This document shows, one piece after another, positions 52,985 through 61,879 of a stretch of DNA of 64,000 bases (positions are counted from its first letter, which is position 1; each line of letters opens with the position of its first letter). The translations under genes were made by a program, and so were the position numbers. Source of the DNA: Parapedobacter indicus (lineage in GTDB: Bacteria > Bacteroidota > Bacteroidia > Sphingobacteriales > Sphingobacteriaceae). The notes under the pieces were generated by a model. That model did no database searches. It saw nothing but the letters and a program-made list of their open reading frames with translations, and was not told the DNA's origin. Location: the NCBI RefSeq assembly GCF_900113765.1, contig NZ_FOQO01000004.1, positions 367,109 through 431,108 on the forward strand. Direction: 5' to 3'.

Positions 52985-54391
52985 ATGATAAAAGCAGACC
53001 CTAACGATAAAACATTAATAACTGAACTATTAGCCGAATCATTTGAGAAAAATTTAAGCGTTAACTACATTATCCGACAAGACGAAAAAAAAGCGCATCG
53101 CCTTCGCGTCTTAATGGAATATTCTATCAAGATGTGTTCCCACGCAAGTGCTGACCCTGATATTTTGCGAACTCTATCGATAGCTTACTATAATTGGGCG
53201 AACAACACAGTTCAAAAAGCCAATATAGAATCCCAAAAGAAAAGGGATTCGATGATTCGCAACGCAATTCAGCGCTATGAATTAGCAATACAAACTGATC
53301 CATCATTCGATAGGCCATATCTAAACAAGGGGACTGCAATGCTTAGGCAAGCCCAAGATAAAAACATGCTAACAGACAGTATTCGGAAGGAAATTTTGGG
53401 CTTATTTGAAAAGGCTATTTCATTAAACGCAACTTCTTATGAAACATGGTCAAATTCCGCTAGGCTAATATTGGAATTAGGCAATGAGTTATTAGACTCC
53501 GAACAACGGGGTAAACATTTTGAAGAAAGCATAAGACGTTACAACAGAGCGTTGGATTTATATCCGCACGACGTGAATGTGTATCGCAACCTTGCTTGGT
53601 TATACAAACGTCTTGCGGAACATTCCAAAGAAAAAAGCAGCTATTTCGAACAGTCAATTTCCTATTACGAGAAAGCTATTACGTTAGACCCCAGTGTAGA
53701 ATCAAATCTTGCGTTGGCAACGGCATTAGGAGAATATGCAGAACTCAGGGTTGAAAAAGGCGGAGATTTATTAAGAAGAGCGATAAGCCTTCTTATTGAA
53801 ACCGAAGCTTCCTTCGGGACATCCAGCGATATAAATTATCGTTTGGGAAATAAATACCTCATACTCGCAAAACTTGAAAAGGACAACTTGATGTTTATAA
53901 CAGCGAGAACGCACTTACAGATGGCTTTAGAGTTGGACTCATCAAATGTTCGGGCAATGAATAATCTCGGTCATTGCGAACTTACCATAGCAGTGAATGA
54001 AGAAAATCCAGAAATAGCGCATTCCGTGATACAGACGGCAAAAAGCAGGCTTGAAAAGGTATTGCAGCTTGATCCCAATCATAAGGCTGCTTGGTCAAAT
54101 CTTGGATATGTAGATATGGAATTGGCCAAAAGGTCATCAGATGGCGACCGCATAGCATTACTCGAAAGCGCAATTACCAACCTCAAAAAAGCTAACGAAT
54201 TTGACCCGGATTCGGTCATTTATGATCTTGCACGCGCATATGCACTGTTGGGCAACCAAAAAGTTTCAATCAAATATTTACATGATTGGTTGACAAAGGG
54301 TAACAATTGGTCGGCAGCAAGCTTTACTGAAGACTTCGAAAATGTAAAAGATGTTCCAGATTTTAAATTTCTGACTGAACAACTCCTTTAG
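52985..54391 (+). CDS. TPR repeat protein
   Basis: The 468-residue protein is made almost wholly of tetratricopeptide-like helix pairs: YELAIQTDPSFDRPYLNKGT, YNRALDLYPHDVNVYRNLAW, YEKAITLDPSVESNLALATA, HLQMALELDSSNVRAMNNLG and LEKVLQLDPNHKAAWSNLGY are successive units. There is no signal peptide, membrane helix or enzymatic domain, so it is a cytoplasmic scaffold or sensor. Its stop TAG (54389-54391) directly abuts the stop of the convergent nuclease-like gene, with no terminator between them, so transcripts of the two probably overlap. Confidence 0.85.
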   Translation: MIKADPNDKTLITELLAESFEKNLSVNYIIRQDEKKAHRLRVLMEYSIKMCSHASADPDILRTLSIAYYNWANNTVQKANIESQKKRDSMIRNAIQRYELAIQTDPSFDRPYLNKGTAMLRQAQDKNMLTDSIRKEILGLFEKAISLNATSYETWSNSARLILELGNELLDSEQRGKHFEESIRRYNRALDLYPHDVNVYRNLAWLYKRLAEHSKEKSSYFEQSISYYEKAITLDPSVESNLALATALGEYAELRVEKGGDLLRRAISLLIETEASFGTSSDINYRLGNKYLILAKLEKDNLMFITARTHLQMALELDSSNVRAMNNLGHCELTIAVNEENPEIAHSVIQTAKSRLEKVLQLDPNHKAAWSNLGYVDMELAKRSSDGDRIALLESAITNLKKANEFDPDSVIYDLARAYALLGNQKVSIKYLHDWLTKGNNWSAASFTEDFENVKDVPDFKFLTEQLL

Positions 54392-55594
54392 CTAAGCATA
54401 TAAATCGGGATTTTCCTTTAAGGATTTAGTCATTTCTTTGATTTGCAAAAAATGATCATTAATTAACCATGATGGAGAAATATATTCAAAGAAAATACGT
54501 GAAAAAGAATGCCAACTAATAGCAAATTTGACATCAACATCCTTGTGGGTAAAGTTAACATACATTTCCTCTTGCCCTAAAAATTCATAATTGTAGCCGT
54601 ATTTCTTTGCCACTGGCTGTAAACACGCCCGGTCAAAAAAGTGAAATATTTGAAGCTTTCCGCTTAAAAAGTCCAAATAATCTTCTGTTGCCTTAATCGA
54701 AAGGCAGTATGGATAATAGCCAAATTGTGTAACTGCATAATTATTTTGACAAAATAGAATCGGCTCAACAAGGTGGAGACTATTTAGCAAACTCTCAAAA
54801 TCATCAATTTCGTCTTCGAAAGTAGCGAGTATCGTTAAGCCTGTTTCTATTTTTTGAAGTGCAAATCCCTTTTTCCTAGCCTCTTTAAACAAGTCGTTAA
54901 CCTTTTCTATATGATCTTGAACATTGGAGACTAAGGACTGTCGAATCATTGGCATTCCTCGTTCGTAGACGTCTGCTGGCTCATCGGCTAATAGGTATTT
55001 CATCAAAGTTCTTCCTTTATCGGCCTGAACTTTATTTTTAGATGATCCAGACTTGACTTCGATGGGAAACCAATCGTCTAGACCGGTTATTATCATTAGG
55101 TCAAAGTATTTAAGTACGTTAGTTAAATCGTTCATAATAGCGATGCCACCGGCCTTAAAAGCATGTCTGAAACATTTCCTTTCCAAGCGATTGCCTTTTT
55201 TGTTACTTATAAATCCGGTGCTTTGCTTAAAGTTTTGCGCTTTGAGATCGAAGCGGTTAATGTATAAGAAAGCAATGCCATCACCTATTGATTTAAACAG
55301 TATTCTAATATTTTGGTACTCATCTATTCTTTTGAGCAAAATTTTTGAACGTGCCTTGAGTTGTTTAGATTTTTCTTTGGAATTCTGCAAACCCTTGTCT
55401 GTCAATATCTTTTTAATATCAGACGCTTCTTTTTTTGCTTTTCGTATCCTATATTCAATATTGGTTAGGTTGACTATCAATTTTTCTTGAATAAGGAGGC
55501 AAGTCGTACTGCAGCCCATTGGATCTTTTTCCAACTCTTTTAACTGATTTACTATTTTACGTATCGCAGGTAAATAATATCGCAGTATTTCCAT
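54392..55594 (-). CDS. Predicted PD-(D/E)XK-type nuclease of unknown family
   Basis: The 400-residue protein has an N-terminal helical, partly coiled-coil region (about 40-100, rich in Lys and Glu), then KSIGDGIAFLYINRFDLK (about 102-118) and the candidate nuclease core. E138 (in NRLERK), D165 (in LKYFDLMII) and E179-V-K181 (in FPIEVKSG) line up as the PD-(D/E)XK triad. The C-terminal half is unassigned. I chose ATG 55594; a longer frame from TTG 55669 begins with low-quality residues, though it contains a GGAGG. Upstream on the same strand, 149 bases away, is the HEPN gene. Function is inferred from motifs only. Confidence 0.68.
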   Translation of the reverse strand: MEILRYYLPAIRKIVNQLKELEKDPMGCSTTCLLIQEKLIVNLTNIEYRIRKAKKEASDIKKILTDKGLQNSKEKSKQLKARSKILLKRIDEYQNIRILFKSIGDGIAFLYINRFDLKAQNFKQSTGFISNKKGNRLERKCFRHAFKAGGIAIMNDLTNVLKYFDLMIITGLDDWFPIEVKSGSSKNKVQADKGRTLMKYLLADEPADVYERGMPMIRQSLVSNVQDHIEKVNDLFKEARKKGFALQKIETGLTILATFEDEIDDFESLLNSLHLVEPILFCQNNYAVTQFGYYPYCLSIKATEDYLDFLSGKLQIFHFFDRACLQPVAKKYGYNYEFLGQEEMYVNFTHKDVDVKFAISWHSFSRIFFEYISPSWLINDHFLQIKEMTKSLKENPDLYA

Positions 55595-55743
55595 GGTAAA
55601 TCTATTTGTTTCCTCCTTTATATGCCTTGAATTTAGAGGGTAATAAAAGTTTATTCTCCCTCGCTCCAAATCTCTTTGCTTGAGTGAATAGTGTTATATT
55701 TATTGCTTTTGTCAACAACAGTTGATTCTCTAAGCTGAATAAG

Positions 55744-56271
55744 CTACCCCTCAAAAAACCAACTTCTGAAATTTTGATCGTCGTCAATCCAACAGGACAA
55801 AACTAATAAAGCACAGTGGATGAGTTTCCAATCCCGCGAGCTGTCACCATACGATTTAAGAAACTTAGCACCGTGAAAAAGATTGTTCCTTATTCTCGTG
55901 ATATAGGTACAGAGCTTTTGAGTATTGGAAGGATTTTCATCGGGCACTAACGCAAATATCAACATATTACCATCACCTACAAATTGCTTTTTCGGAGGGT
56001 TAATAAGAATATACTCTATTGCCATCTTTAATTCGTTGCCCGTTTCCAAACTATCTATGTAATCATCGAAGGTCTCTTTTTTCTTTAATCCATATTTCAA
56101 CCAATCTGGACGCGCTTCATTTTTCACGTTATCCTGTAAATATCCGGCTATCTTTAGTGTGAATTCAAATCGTGAAAAGACGACAAAAAACTCCATCAAT
56201 AAATCGAAGTTCACATCGTTCCTAATGTCGTCCCGAAAATCTTTTAAATATTGTTTTGTTGATCGCTCCAT
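55744..56271 (-). CDS. HEPN-domain protein (predicted RNase)
   Basis: The 175-residue, mainly helical protein contains ITRIRNNLFHGAKF near its end, which holds the HEPN motif R128-x4-H133 (RNNLFH) followed by Gly, as in RNase HEPN families related to pEK499 p136 and Swt1. HEPN proteins commonly act as toxins or antiviral RNases in defence and toxin-antitoxin loci. No MNT antitoxin is present. It lies upstream of and on the same strand as the nuclease-like gene, and its 5' end is close to the right attachment repeat. The role is inferred. Confidence 0.7.
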   Translation of the reverse strand: MERSTKQYLKDFRDDIRNDVNFDLLMEFFVVFSRFEFTLKIAGYLQDNVKNEARPDWLKYGLKKKETFDDYIDSLETGNELKMAIEYILINPPKKQFVGDGNMLIFALVPDENPSNTQKLCTYITRIRNNLFHGAKFLKSYGDSSRDWKLIHCALLVLSCWIDDDQNFRSWFFEG

Positions 56272-56384
56272 AACAGTGTAGTCTTTGTATCAATTAAACA
56301 TGACTCAAGGTACCGTTTTTTCCCTGTAACCAGAAAATGATAAACAACCCATTTTCCTTGTCAAAAGCAATATGTATATAGCGT

Positions 56385-56402
56385 GCGAAACCGTAACAAA
56401 TA
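56385..56402 (+). repeat. Candidate attachment site, right copy
   Basis: GCGAAACCGTAACAAATA matches 50846-50863 in the same orientation with one mismatch. It sits 10 bases beyond the stop of dnaE2 and about 113 bases before the HEPN start. This is the expected position for the other end of the element. Confidence 0.68.
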
Positions 56403-56411
56403 CGAAATTTA

Positions 56412-59400
56412 TCATTGAAAATTCCGCCCCTTATGAAATACCACCGCCGCGTCATCCGCTTCGGGAGCGGCCAGACCCCGCAACCAACCATTCAAGTTGG
56501 TACACTGCTGTACGATAACGTGGATGACCTCTCTTTCGATCTGCAATTTGCCGGTAACCAATAATAGCCGGGATTGCAGAATTTCGCGACGGTACTTCTC
56601 GAACATCATGCCCCAGACTACCAGGTTGGCAAAACCGGTTTCGTCCTCGATAGTGACGAACAGTACGCCCTTGGCTGTGCCGGGCCGTTGCCGAACGGTG
56701 ACCATGCCGCACACTTTGACGAACATGCCATCTTTCATAGTTGCCAGCGACCCCGTGGGCGTGACGTGCAGTAAATCCAGCTTTTCGCGCAAAAAGCTAA
56801 CGGGATGTGCCTTGATGGACAGCGCTGTGCTGGCATAGTCCTGTACAACATGTTCACCAGGAGTCATCAGCGGTAATTCTATTTGGCCCTCTTTAGTGCA
56901 TTCGGACGGCTGGCCCTCGAAAAGGGCAACGGGTCTATCGGCCAGAGCCGATACTTCCCAGAGTGCTTGTCGGCGGTCCAACCCCATGGAACGGAAAGCG
57001 TCGGCGTCGGCCAGCCGCTCCATAGCCGCCAACGGCACACCGGCATCGACCAGTGCAGTAACCGTAGTGTATCCCGCTCCAGGGCGCCCGCTGACCAACA
57101 CATCCATGTCGTCCTCACGCAACCCTTTGATCTGCCGGAATCCGAGCCGGAGCGCATGGTGTTTCATCCCAAATATGCCTTCCAGCGTATGGTCCCACTG
57201 CGAACAGTTCACGTCCACGGACCGCACCTCTACGCCGTGCTTACGGGCATCAATGACAATCTGGGCGGGCTGATAAAAGCCCATAGGCTGGCTGTTGAGC
57301 AAGGCCACGGCGAATATATCGGGGTAATAACATTTCAGCCACGAGGAGATATAGACCAACAAGGCGAAGGAAGCAGCATGGCTTTCAGGGAAGCCGTAAC
57401 TCCCAAATCCTTCGAGTTGCTTGAACACCCGATTGGCAAATTCTTCCGTATATCCTTTCTTCACCATCCCGTCTACCATCTTTTTGTGGAAGGCGGACAC
57501 TTGCCCCTTGGCCTTGAATGTGGCCATGCTCCGGCGGAGCGCGTCGGCCTCCGCGTCTGTGAATTCCGCGGCCACGATGGCGATTTCCATCGCCTGCTCC
57601 TGAAACAAAGGCACGCCTAAGGTCTTCTTCAAAATGTCCCGGATTTCCTCGGAGGGGTAGTCCTCGGGTTCCTCGCCGTTGCGCCGCCGCAGATAAGGAT
57701 GTACCATGTCGCCCTGGATAGGCCCCGGTCGGACAATAGCCACCTCGATGACCAAATCGTAGAATTCGCGAGGACGTAGGCGTGGCAGCATGGACATCTG
57801 GGCGCGGCTTTCGATCTGGAATACGCCGAGCGTATCGGCCTGACAGATCATGTCATAGACCTTCGGGTCATCCTCGGGAATGTTTGCCAATGTCCAAAAC
57901 TGGCCGTAATGCTGTTTGGCCAGGTCGAACCCCTTGCGGATGCACGTCAACATGCCCAGGCCCAATACGTCCACTTTCAAAAAGCCGAGCGCTTCAAGGT
58001 CGTCCTTATTCCATTCCAGATTGGTGCGATCTTCCATCCGGGCATTGATGATCGGGCAAAGCTCGTGCAGGTTGCCCTGTGTGATGACAAAGCCGCCGGT
58101 GTGCTGCCCGAGCTGTCGGGGGAAGCCCATGTACTGGTGAGTCAGCTCCAGCACCTTCCGTAAGTGGGGGTCGTCGGCGTTGAACCCCTGCTGAATCAGC
58201 AATTGTTCGTCAATGTAATCATCCCAATGGCTGCTGACGGTACCCGCCAGTCGGCCTACGGCATCGAGCGACAGCCCCATGGCCTTGCCCACGTCGCGCA
58301 CGGCGCCTTTGGAACGCACCTGCGTAACCGTGGCCACAATGGCGGCACGGTGACGGCCATATTTTTCGTAGATATATTGGATGACTTCCTCCCGGCGCTC
58401 GTGCTCGAAGTCCACGTCGATATCGGGCGGTTCGTCCCTTGCATCGGACATGAATCGTGCAAATAGCAGCCTGAACTTGGCTGGATTGACCGAAGTAATT
58501 CCCAAACAATAGCAGACCGTTGAGTTGGCCGCCGATCCACGCCCCTGGCACAGGATGTCGCGTTCCCGAGCGAACCGCACATAGTCATGGACCGTCAGGA
58601 AATATGATGCATAGTTTTTCTTTTCGATGAATGCCAATTCCATGTTGATGGTTTTCCGGACTTTCTCGGGGATGTTCTCTCCAAATCGATCCTTTGCACC
58701 TTCCCAAGTAAGACGGGTCAGTTCTTCCTGTGGGGTGCGGTCATCGGGGACAAGTTCCGTTGGGTATACGTATTCCAACTCGTCGAGAGAAAAAATACAG
58801 GCTTCAGCAATGGCCGTAGCATTGCGGATGGCCTCGGGATACTGCCGGAACAGCCGGTCCATTTCGTCAGGTTGCTTGAGATAACGTTCGGCATTCGGAT
58901 GCAGGCGGTAGCCAGCGGTCTGGATGGTGCATTTTTCACGGATGCAGGTCAGCACATCCTGTAATTCGCGGCGATGGGGTATGTGGTAATGCACGTCGTT
59001 GAGTGCCACCATAGGGATATCCAGCTGTTGGCATAACTGGTGAATACGGAACAGCTTCTTGGCATCATCGCCCGAATATGTCCGTACGGCACCCAGACAC
59101 AGGTGGCTGCCCAGGGCCTCGCGGTATTCGGTGATGTGGCGGACATAGTCCCTATCCAGCTCAAAGGTATCTGTCAACTTATCTGGTGGTACGGCGACGA
59201 ATGTCATGCCTTCGGCATGTTCATACACATCGGCCCTGTTCAGGCGGCACTCGCCCTTTTCGGCGCGGATATTACCCACGGTGAGCAACGTGGACAGCCG
59301 GCCGTAGGCATCGCGATTAGTGGGATACGCGAGCAGGCTGGGGCCATCGAGCAGATCGAGTCGGCAGGCCGGTATGAACCGGATGTTGTGCTTCTTTGCC

Positions 59401-59558
59401 GCCATATGAGCCCGCACGATACCGGCAAAGCTGTTTCGATCCGTGATGGCGATGGCTTCATAGCCCAACGCTGCGGCCTGCTCCATCATTTCCTCTGGAT
59501 GAGACGCCCCACGTAGGAAGCTAAAATTTGTCGTGACCTGTAATTCCACGTATGCCAT
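56412..59558 (-). CDS. dnaE2: Error-prone DNA polymerase, DnaE2/ImuC type
   Basis: This 1048-residue C-family polymerase has an N-terminal PHP domain (YVELQVTTNFSFLRGASHPE), the palm with catalytic PDIDVDF (378-384), LCQGRGSAANSTVCYCLGIT, ETGFANLVVWG in the OB-fold, and a C-terminal region without the tau-binding tail of DnaE1. The length fits DnaE2. Together with ImuA and ImuB it makes mutagenic lesion-bypass synthesis under DNA damage. It is the third gene of the cassette, 17 bases after imuB. Base composition is clearly more GC-rich than that of the element just to its left. Confidence 0.95.
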   Translation of the reverse strand: MAYVELQVTTNFSFLRGASHPEEMMEQAAALGYEAIAITDRNSFAGIVRAHMAAKKHNIRFIPACRLDLLDGPSLLAYPTNRDAYGRLSTLLTVGNIRAEKGECRLNRADVYEHAEGMTFVAVPPDKLTDTFELDRDYVRHITEYREALGSHLCLGAVRTYSGDDAKKLFRIHQLCQQLDIPMVALNDVHYHIPHRRELQDVLTCIREKCTIQTAGYRLHPNAERYLKQPDEMDRLFRQYPEAIRNATAIAEACIFSLDELEYVYPTELVPDDRTPQEELTRLTWEGAKDRFGENIPEKVRKTINMELAFIEKKNYASYFLTVHDYVRFARERDILCQGRGSAANSTVCYCLGITSVNPAKFRLLFARFMSDARDEPPDIDVDFEHERREEVIQYIYEKYGRHRAAIVATVTQVRSKGAVRDVGKAMGLSLDAVGRLAGTVSSHWDDYIDEQLLIQQGFNADDPHLRKVLELTHQYMGFPRQLGQHTGGFVITQGNLHELCPIINARMEDRTNLEWNKDDLEALGFLKVDVLGLGMLTCIRKGFDLAKQHYGQFWTLANIPEDDPKVYDMICQADTLGVFQIESRAQMSMLPRLRPREFYDLVIEVAIVRPGPIQGDMVHPYLRRRNGEEPEDYPSEEIRDILKKTLGVPLFQEQAMEIAIVAAEFTDAEADALRRSMATFKAKGQVSAFHKKMVDGMVKKGYTEEFANRVFKQLEGFGSYGFPESHAASFALLVYISSWLKCYYPDIFAVALLNSQPMGFYQPAQIVIDARKHGVEVRSVDVNCSQWDHTLEGIFGMKHHALRLGFRQIKGLREDDMDVLVSGRPGAGYTTVTALVDAGVPLAAMERLADADAFRSMGLDRRQALWEVSALADRPVALFEGQPSECTKEGQIELPLMTPGEHVVQDYASTALSIKAHPVSFLREKLDLLHVTPTGSLATMKDGMFVKVCGMVTVRQRPGTAKGVLFVTIEDETGFANLVVWGMMFEKYRREILQSRLLLVTGKLQIEREVIHVIVQQCTNLNGWLRGLAAPEADDAAVVFHKGRNFQ

Positions 59559-59575
59559 ATCCTGTTGAACCTACG

Positions 59576-61075
59576 TTAAGCGAAAAATCCGTGCAGGAAC
59601 CAGCGCTGCGGCCGGTCGTCGCCATAATGGCCGGACCGGTACAGCCAATACCGGCGACCTTTGTCGTCCTCCACGTAGTAATAATCCCGGTGTTCGCCTA
59701 TGTCCATCCACCATTCACGTTCGATGCGCTCCGGTCCGTCGGCTTTTTTTATCGTATGGGTTTCCCCCTTATGCCGGAATAACATGGGCGGATAGTCCGG
59801 TATGGGTGCTGTAACTTCAATCGGTTCGGGTGAAGCCAGCAGCCGCGTGGGCCGCGGCCGGTCGCTCTTCCAAAGCGTGGAAGGTTTTTCGGTAATCGAA
59901 GAGGCTTCCTTGAACGATCGTTCCGGCCAGTGATGCTCGTCGGGCAGGTAGCGATAGATAGCCCTGATACCCGTGCGGCCCTTCAGCCGGTCGATCAGTT
60001 CAGAAAGCGCCGTATCTTCCAAACCGGGCACGCCACCCCATAGGGCTTCCTGTACGGGATCGGAATCCTCTACTTTACTTGCTTCCAGCACGAACAGCTC
60101 AATGCCCAACGCTGGTTCGATGTGGGGCACTTTCAGGGCGAACAGCTTCGCGAGGTGGGGTACGCTGGCCGTAGCCCGACTGGTCGTAATACCCACCTGC
60201 ACAGTTTTACCATCCACGCGGTGGCATTTCAGCGTAGCAATCCGCAGTCCTTTGCCCTCACCGGAGAGCCGCTTGCAAAGCGCTTCCAGCAACTTGTCGA
60301 TGGCGATCTCGATGCTCGTAGCCGTGCGGACGGGTTCGAGGCACGGCAGCCGTTCGACATAGGGAGGTACTGGCCGTAGCGGCAGGATGGGTTCATCATC
60401 CCGACCCAGGGCTTGGCGTAAACGCAACGGTAAGTCTTCGCCAAAGCGCCGGCGCAATACGGATGGCGGCATGTGTATGAAACTGCCCACGGTGCGCAGG
60501 CCGAGTTTGTACAACCGATCTACTATCACCGGCTCCAGCCGCAGTGCTGCGGCTGGCAGGGATAGTAACGCGTCGGTTTCCCGACCGCTATCCTCAATAG
60601 GATGGTTACCGAAACGGGCAACCGCCCAGGCCGCACCAATTGTCCCGGCGATGGCCATGCGCGCATGGAATCCCCGCTTCCGTAATTTGTTCACAATTTC
60701 TTTTAGGTAAAGCTCTTCACTTCTCCACAGATGAGGACAACCACTAATGTCGAGGATGAGCCCGTCAGGTGGGTCCACGGCAACGACAGGTGTATAACGG
60801 ATACACCACAGGCCCAACACCTTCAACAGTCTTTCGGCGAGCTCAACACTTGCATCGGCGACCTTCAAATCCGGCAAACAGGCCTTGGCATCGGCCACGA
60901 CCATTCCGCGGGAGACGCCCTGCACTTCGGCCGCCGCATTTGCTTCCATAATGACCATTCGGCCATGCACGGGTGTTGACAGCACAAACGGCGTATTACG
61001 CAATTCGGGTTGCCGGATCGTGTGCCGATCTGTGGTAAGGTAGGGAAACCAGATCGATGCGAAACGCTTTTCCAT
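59576..61075 (-). CDS. imuB: ImuB, inactive Y-family polymerase-like protein
   Basis: The 499-residue protein has a Y-family (DinB-like) fold: RFASIWFPYLTTDRHTIRQP at the start where active polymerases have the metal-binding Asp pair, PVVAVDPPDGLILDISGCPH and a little-finger region with the DNA-binding turn LYKLGLRTVGSFIHMPPSVL. Loss of the catalytic acids is known for ImuB, which acts as an adaptor between the DnaE2 polymerase, ImuA and the beta clamp. It lies 6 bases after imuA. Confidence 0.92.
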   Translation of the reverse strand: MEKRFASIWFPYLTTDRHTIRQPELRNTPFVLSTPVHGRMVIMEANAAAEVQGVSRGMVVADAKACLPDLKVADASVELAERLLKVLGLWCIRYTPVVAVDPPDGLILDISGCPHLWRSEELYLKEIVNKLRKRGFHARMAIAGTIGAAWAVARFGNHPIEDSGRETDALLSLPAAALRLEPVIVDRLYKLGLRTVGSFIHMPPSVLRRRFGEDLPLRLRQALGRDDEPILPLRPVPPYVERLPCLEPVRTATSIEIAIDKLLEALCKRLSGEGKGLRIATLKCHRVDGKTVQVGITTSRATASVPHLAKLFALKVPHIEPALGIELFVLEASKVEDSDPVQEALWGGVPGLEDTALSELIDRLKGRTGIRAIYRYLPDEHHWPERSFKEASSITEKPSTLWKSDRPRPTRLLASPEPIEVTAPIPDYPPMLFRHKGETHTIKKADGPERIEREWWMDIGEHRDYYYVEDDKGRRYWLYRSGHYGDDRPQRWFLHGFFA

Positions 61076-61081
61076 ATCGGG

Positions 61082-61828
61082 TTAACTTATTCTCTTTAAT
61101 TGAGTAGACCACTCCCTTGACTGTTTGGCCGGTAAAACCGGGACGAAACGTCCCTGCGACCATTCCAGTTGCCAACAACCCGGATTGCCGTTGCGTACTT
61201 TCAGCAATTCCGTCTCCCATCTTGGAAAGCCGACACCGGGCAGGCCATCATCCAACAAGCTCGGCAGTGGACGGATGCGCCAGCGTGCGACGCAGGCCGT
61301 CGATCCAATCACGCGGGGGTTGCAGCGTAGAATCAATCCCGTCACCTGGCTTTTCTCTACGGCCAGTTGTAACCTACGGGATTGAACGAAATCCATTTCC
61401 TGCAATTCGGCTACGACGGTTGTCAGGCCGGTGCATTTAAGTGCCTCTTCGGTAGCCCATAGAACGTCCCGCTCCTTTGCGATGTCTACAAAGACGACGC
61501 GGTCAGGCACAACGCCGAACGCTCGGATCGAAGGTGGGAACAGTAGCTGGGACGTACTGATCCAGAGGCAAACGCCATCTCCCACGGTGAGCCGAGACAC
61601 TAAACCACCAATAAACCCGCTGGTAGCCGCGCTATCCTCTCGGGACATGCTGATAAATTCGTGGACTCCAAAAGTGGGGAACACGGCATTCGGGAATGCT
61701 TCCTCGACCGGCCCGAGGCCAACTCGTTCCGTCGTATTGACTTCAGGCAGTGTTACACCCTGCCACCGTAGCAGATCCTGCTTTAACCGGTTCACCGTTT
61801 CACGTTTGTTTTCCTTTTCCATCTCCAT
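61082..61828 (-). CDS. imuA: ImuA, SOS mutagenesis accessory protein (RecA-like)
   Basis: The 248-residue protein has a RecA-like fold without a recognisable Walker A: ETVNRLKQDLLRWQG at the start, FPTFGVHEFISMSREDSAA, CLWISTSQLLFPPSIRAFGV and VVAELQEMDFVQSRRLQLAV. ImuA is the first gene of the mutasome cassette in many bacteria and limits or loads the polymerase. Start ATG 61828 is 20 bases from the -7 box. A dyad that could be a damage-response operator overlaps the promoter. Confidence 0.85.
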   Translation of the reverse strand: MEMEKENKRETVNRLKQDLLRWQGVTLPEVNTTERVGLGPVEEAFPNAVFPTFGVHEFISMSREDSAATSGFIGGLVSRLTVGDGVCLWISTSQLLFPPSIRAFGVVPDRVVFVDIAKERDVLWATEEALKCTGLTTVVAELQEMDFVQSRRLQLAVEKSQVTGLILRCNPRVIGSTACVARWRIRPLPSLLDDGLPGVGFPRWETELLKVRNGNPGCWQLEWSQGRFVPVLPAKQSREWSTQLKRIS

Positions 61829-61847
61829 TGCTGCCGAATTGGGACAT

Positions 61848-61879
61848 CAAAACTAATACTAATATTTTTAGCATACAAG
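61848..61879 (-). promoter_or_regulatory. Promoter of the imuA-imuB-dnaE2 unit
   Basis: On the minus strand CTTG (61876-61879), 20 bases, then a perfect TAGTTTTG (61848-61855). Confidence 0.68.
61857..61873. promoter_or_regulatory. Dyad between the promoter boxes of imuA (candidate damage-response operator)
   Basis: TACTAA (61857-61862), five bases, TTAGCA (61868-61873): the arms are complementary at 5 of 6 positions and lie in the spacer between -33 and -7. A repressor bound here would block RNA polymerase. No LexA consensus for this group is known to me, so the assignment is a guess. Confidence 0.4.

Larger units (their letters stand above)
50846..56402. mobile_element. Candidate small integrative element with HEPN/nuclease cargo
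   Basis: The block is bounded by the 18-base direct repeat. It begins with a tyrosine recombinase and holds two short membrane-protein genes, a TPR gene, a PD-(D/E)XK-type gene and a HEPN gene. It is visibly more AT-rich than the core genes on the left and the imu cassette on the right, and the right repeat falls exactly in the short gap between the HEPN gene and dnaE2. No relaxase, replication or capsid gene is present, so transfer would depend on other elements. The boundaries are inferred from the repeats. Confidence 0.62.

Noticed and set aside
56294..56491. 65-codon minus-strand frame over the dnaE2 end and the right repeat
   Set aside because: Its first part is the dnaE2 end in another frame and its middle is the translated repeat; no sign of selection.
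56883..57620. 245-codon plus-strand frame inside dnaE2
   Set aside because: It is a shadow frame of GC-rich coding sequence opposite a certain polymerase gene.
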